Part shown: piece after piece, positions 5,261-5,739 of the stretch
How the letters are laid out: each line of letters opens with the position of its first letter
How positions within the stretch are numbered: position 1 is the stretch's first letter
Origin: CAYURP01 sp964447175
GTDB taxonomy: Bacteria; Zixibacteria; MSB-5A5; SM23-73-2
Length of the DNA stretch: 5,739 nucleotides
Assembly (NCBI GenBank): GCA_964447175.1
Contig: CAYURP010000079.1
Span: 1-5,739, forward strand
Direction of reading: 5' to 3'
Notes under the pieces: generated by a model
Databases searched by the model: none
Seen by the model: only the letters and a program-made list of their open reading frames with translations
What the model was told of the DNA's origin: nothing
Translations under genes and position numbers: made by a program

Positions 5261-5356
5261 ATGGAAGTAATGAGCCTGCAACTCTTGAACTACCGGCTGG
5301 ACATGCTGGGCTTACTGGACATACTGGTGGTTGTTTTACATTTTTTTAAGCATTAG
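5261..5356 (+). CDS. 31-codon open frame, unrecognised, possibly a gene remnant
   Basis: It starts with ATG immediately after the stop of the helix-turn-helix fragment and encodes 31 residues, hydrophobic in the second half (LGLLDILVVVLHFF). It has no clear ribosome site. The LLDILVVVL stretch faintly recalls the first helix of CdaA-type diadenylate cyclases, which would make it a truncated gene start, but the match is too short to trust. It overlaps the end of the convergent minus-strand gene by a few bases and contains an 18-base imperfect tandem repeat. It may not be expressed. Confidence 0.2.
   Translation: MEVMSLQLLNYRLDMLGLLDILVVVLHFFKH
5297..5327 (+). repeat. Short imperfect direct repeat CTGGACAT(G/A)CTGG
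   Basis: CTGGACATGCTGG (5297-5309) and CTGGACATACTGG (5315-5327) match at 12 of 13 bases with a period of 18. Both copies are in frame in the 31-codon open frame, giving LDML and LDIL. It could be a slippage duplication or an operator pair; I see no third copy. Confidence 0.45.
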
Positions 5357-5364
5357 AAAATGTA
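5337..5364. terminator. Weak AT-rich hairpin between convergent genes
   Basis: TACATTTT (5337-5344) and AAAATGTA (5357-5364) form an eight-base stem with a 12-base loop at the meeting point of the plus-strand operon and the minus-strand gene. The position suits a bidirectional terminator, but the stem is nearly all A-T pairs and the T runs lie inside it, so I rate it low. Confidence 0.25.
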
Positions 5365-5739
5365 TTTTGAGAAAGTAGTTTGTCATCCCAGAGGATGGCG
5401 TAGGTTCCTGTTTGGGTTCTCCCCTTTCTGAATCCGATGGAGGAAAGGAGACCGCCAATCCGGCGATATGTAAGCTGGCTTTCTTTGGATTTGCCTTGAT
5501 TGAAAGTGTCGGCAATGATTTTAACGGGAAGGATGCCATTTTTTACTTGTTGTTTAAGCCCTATGATAGTACTTAGAATTTGAGCTTCCAGGTTGTTAGA
5601 TTCAGGATAAAGTTTTGGCAATACGTCTCTTCTCATTGATTCTATTGCCTGCCAAAAGATTTTTTCGGCTTCCGAGGTCCTAGCCACTTTCTGTTGAAGC
5701 TGGATGGCTTTTAAAGCATCCTGGACTTTTGGCTTATAA
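5346..5739 (-). CDS. C-terminal part of a gene with a winged-helix-like tail, possibly a mobile-element ATPase/helicase or primase
   Basis: Partial gene on the minus strand. The frame stays open to the right edge (YKPKVQDALKAIQLQQK precedes the GTG at 5687), so that GTG is probably internal and the true start is outside. About 130 residues are visible. The first half is helical and charged (EAEKIFWQAIESMRRD). The second half, LPVKIIADTFNQGKSKE then LTYRRIGGLLSSIGFRKGR and GTYAILWDDKLLSQ, has the look of a winged helix: helix, spaced helix with YRRIG, then a beta wing ending in ILWD. Similar tails occur on ATPase, helicase and primase proteins of phages, plasmids and integrated elements; this is recalled family resemblance, with no catalytic motif visible. 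It converges on the hybB operon and overlaps the 31-codon frame. Confidence 0.5.
   Translation of the reverse strand, partial: YKPKVQDALKAIQLQQKVARTSEAEKIFWQAIESMRRDVLPKLYPESNNLEAQILSTIIGLKQQVKNGILPVKIIADTFNQGKSKESQLTYRRIGGLLSSIGFRKGRTQTGTYAILWDDKLLSQNTFSNA

Noticed and set aside
1..5739. CRISPR array, tRNA, rRNA or complete insertion sequence
   Set aside because: I found no spaced repeats, tRNA-like cloverleaf, rRNA segments or transposase motifs.

Overview
The window looks like a chromosomal piece of an anaerobic, respiring bacterium with a sigma-54 system. The pointers are a -24/-12 promoter, receiver domains of the NtrC type, a HybA/HybB-like iron-sulfur and quinone module, and Shine-Dalgarno sites of the AGGAG type. 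The architecture fits Desulfobacterota or an uncultured candidate phylum, but no marker gene is present and I do not assign a taxon.

Region 1 (1-1102) is a type II restriction-modification pair on the plus strand. It holds the C-terminal part of an amino DNA methyltransferase whose start lies left of the window, overlapping by ATGA a complete 203-residue endonuclease of the BstYI type (expected site RGATCY). It is visibly more AT-rich than the genes to its right, which suggests transfer. Region 2 (1103-1508) is a 406-base AT-rich non-coding stretch. It holds two perfect dyads, an IHF-like site, a CRP-like palindrome and a near-consensus sigma-54 promoter.

Region 3 (1509-5086) is one four-gene operon read from that promoter: (i) a receiver domain fused to a glycine-cleavage H-protein-like (lipoyl) domain with a C-terminal membrane anchor; (ii) a second, paralogous receiver with an N-terminal membrane anchor; (iii) a four-cluster ferredoxin-type protein of the HybA/NrfC kind with a C-terminal anchor and no signal peptide; (iv) a ten-helix HybB/NrfD quinone-reactive membrane protein. 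No hydrogenase or other catalytic subunit, cytochrome or histidine kinase is present. The simplest reading is a membrane electron-transfer module with two receiver proteins tethered beside it. The receivers carry no DNA-binding output domain, so a non-transcriptional role, regulating or docking to the complex, is plausible but unproven.

Region 4 (5087-5345) holds an orphan Fis-type helix-turn-helix, the usual C-terminus of sigma-54 activators, directly after hybB in the same frame. It is followed by a 31-codon open frame containing a short imperfect tandem repeat. Both look like gene remnants. Region 5 (5346-5739) is the C-terminal part of a convergent minus-strand gene that runs off the right edge. 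It has a winged-helix-like end resembling tails of mobile-element ATPases, helicases or primases. The operon therefore seems to sit between accessory DNA on both sides.
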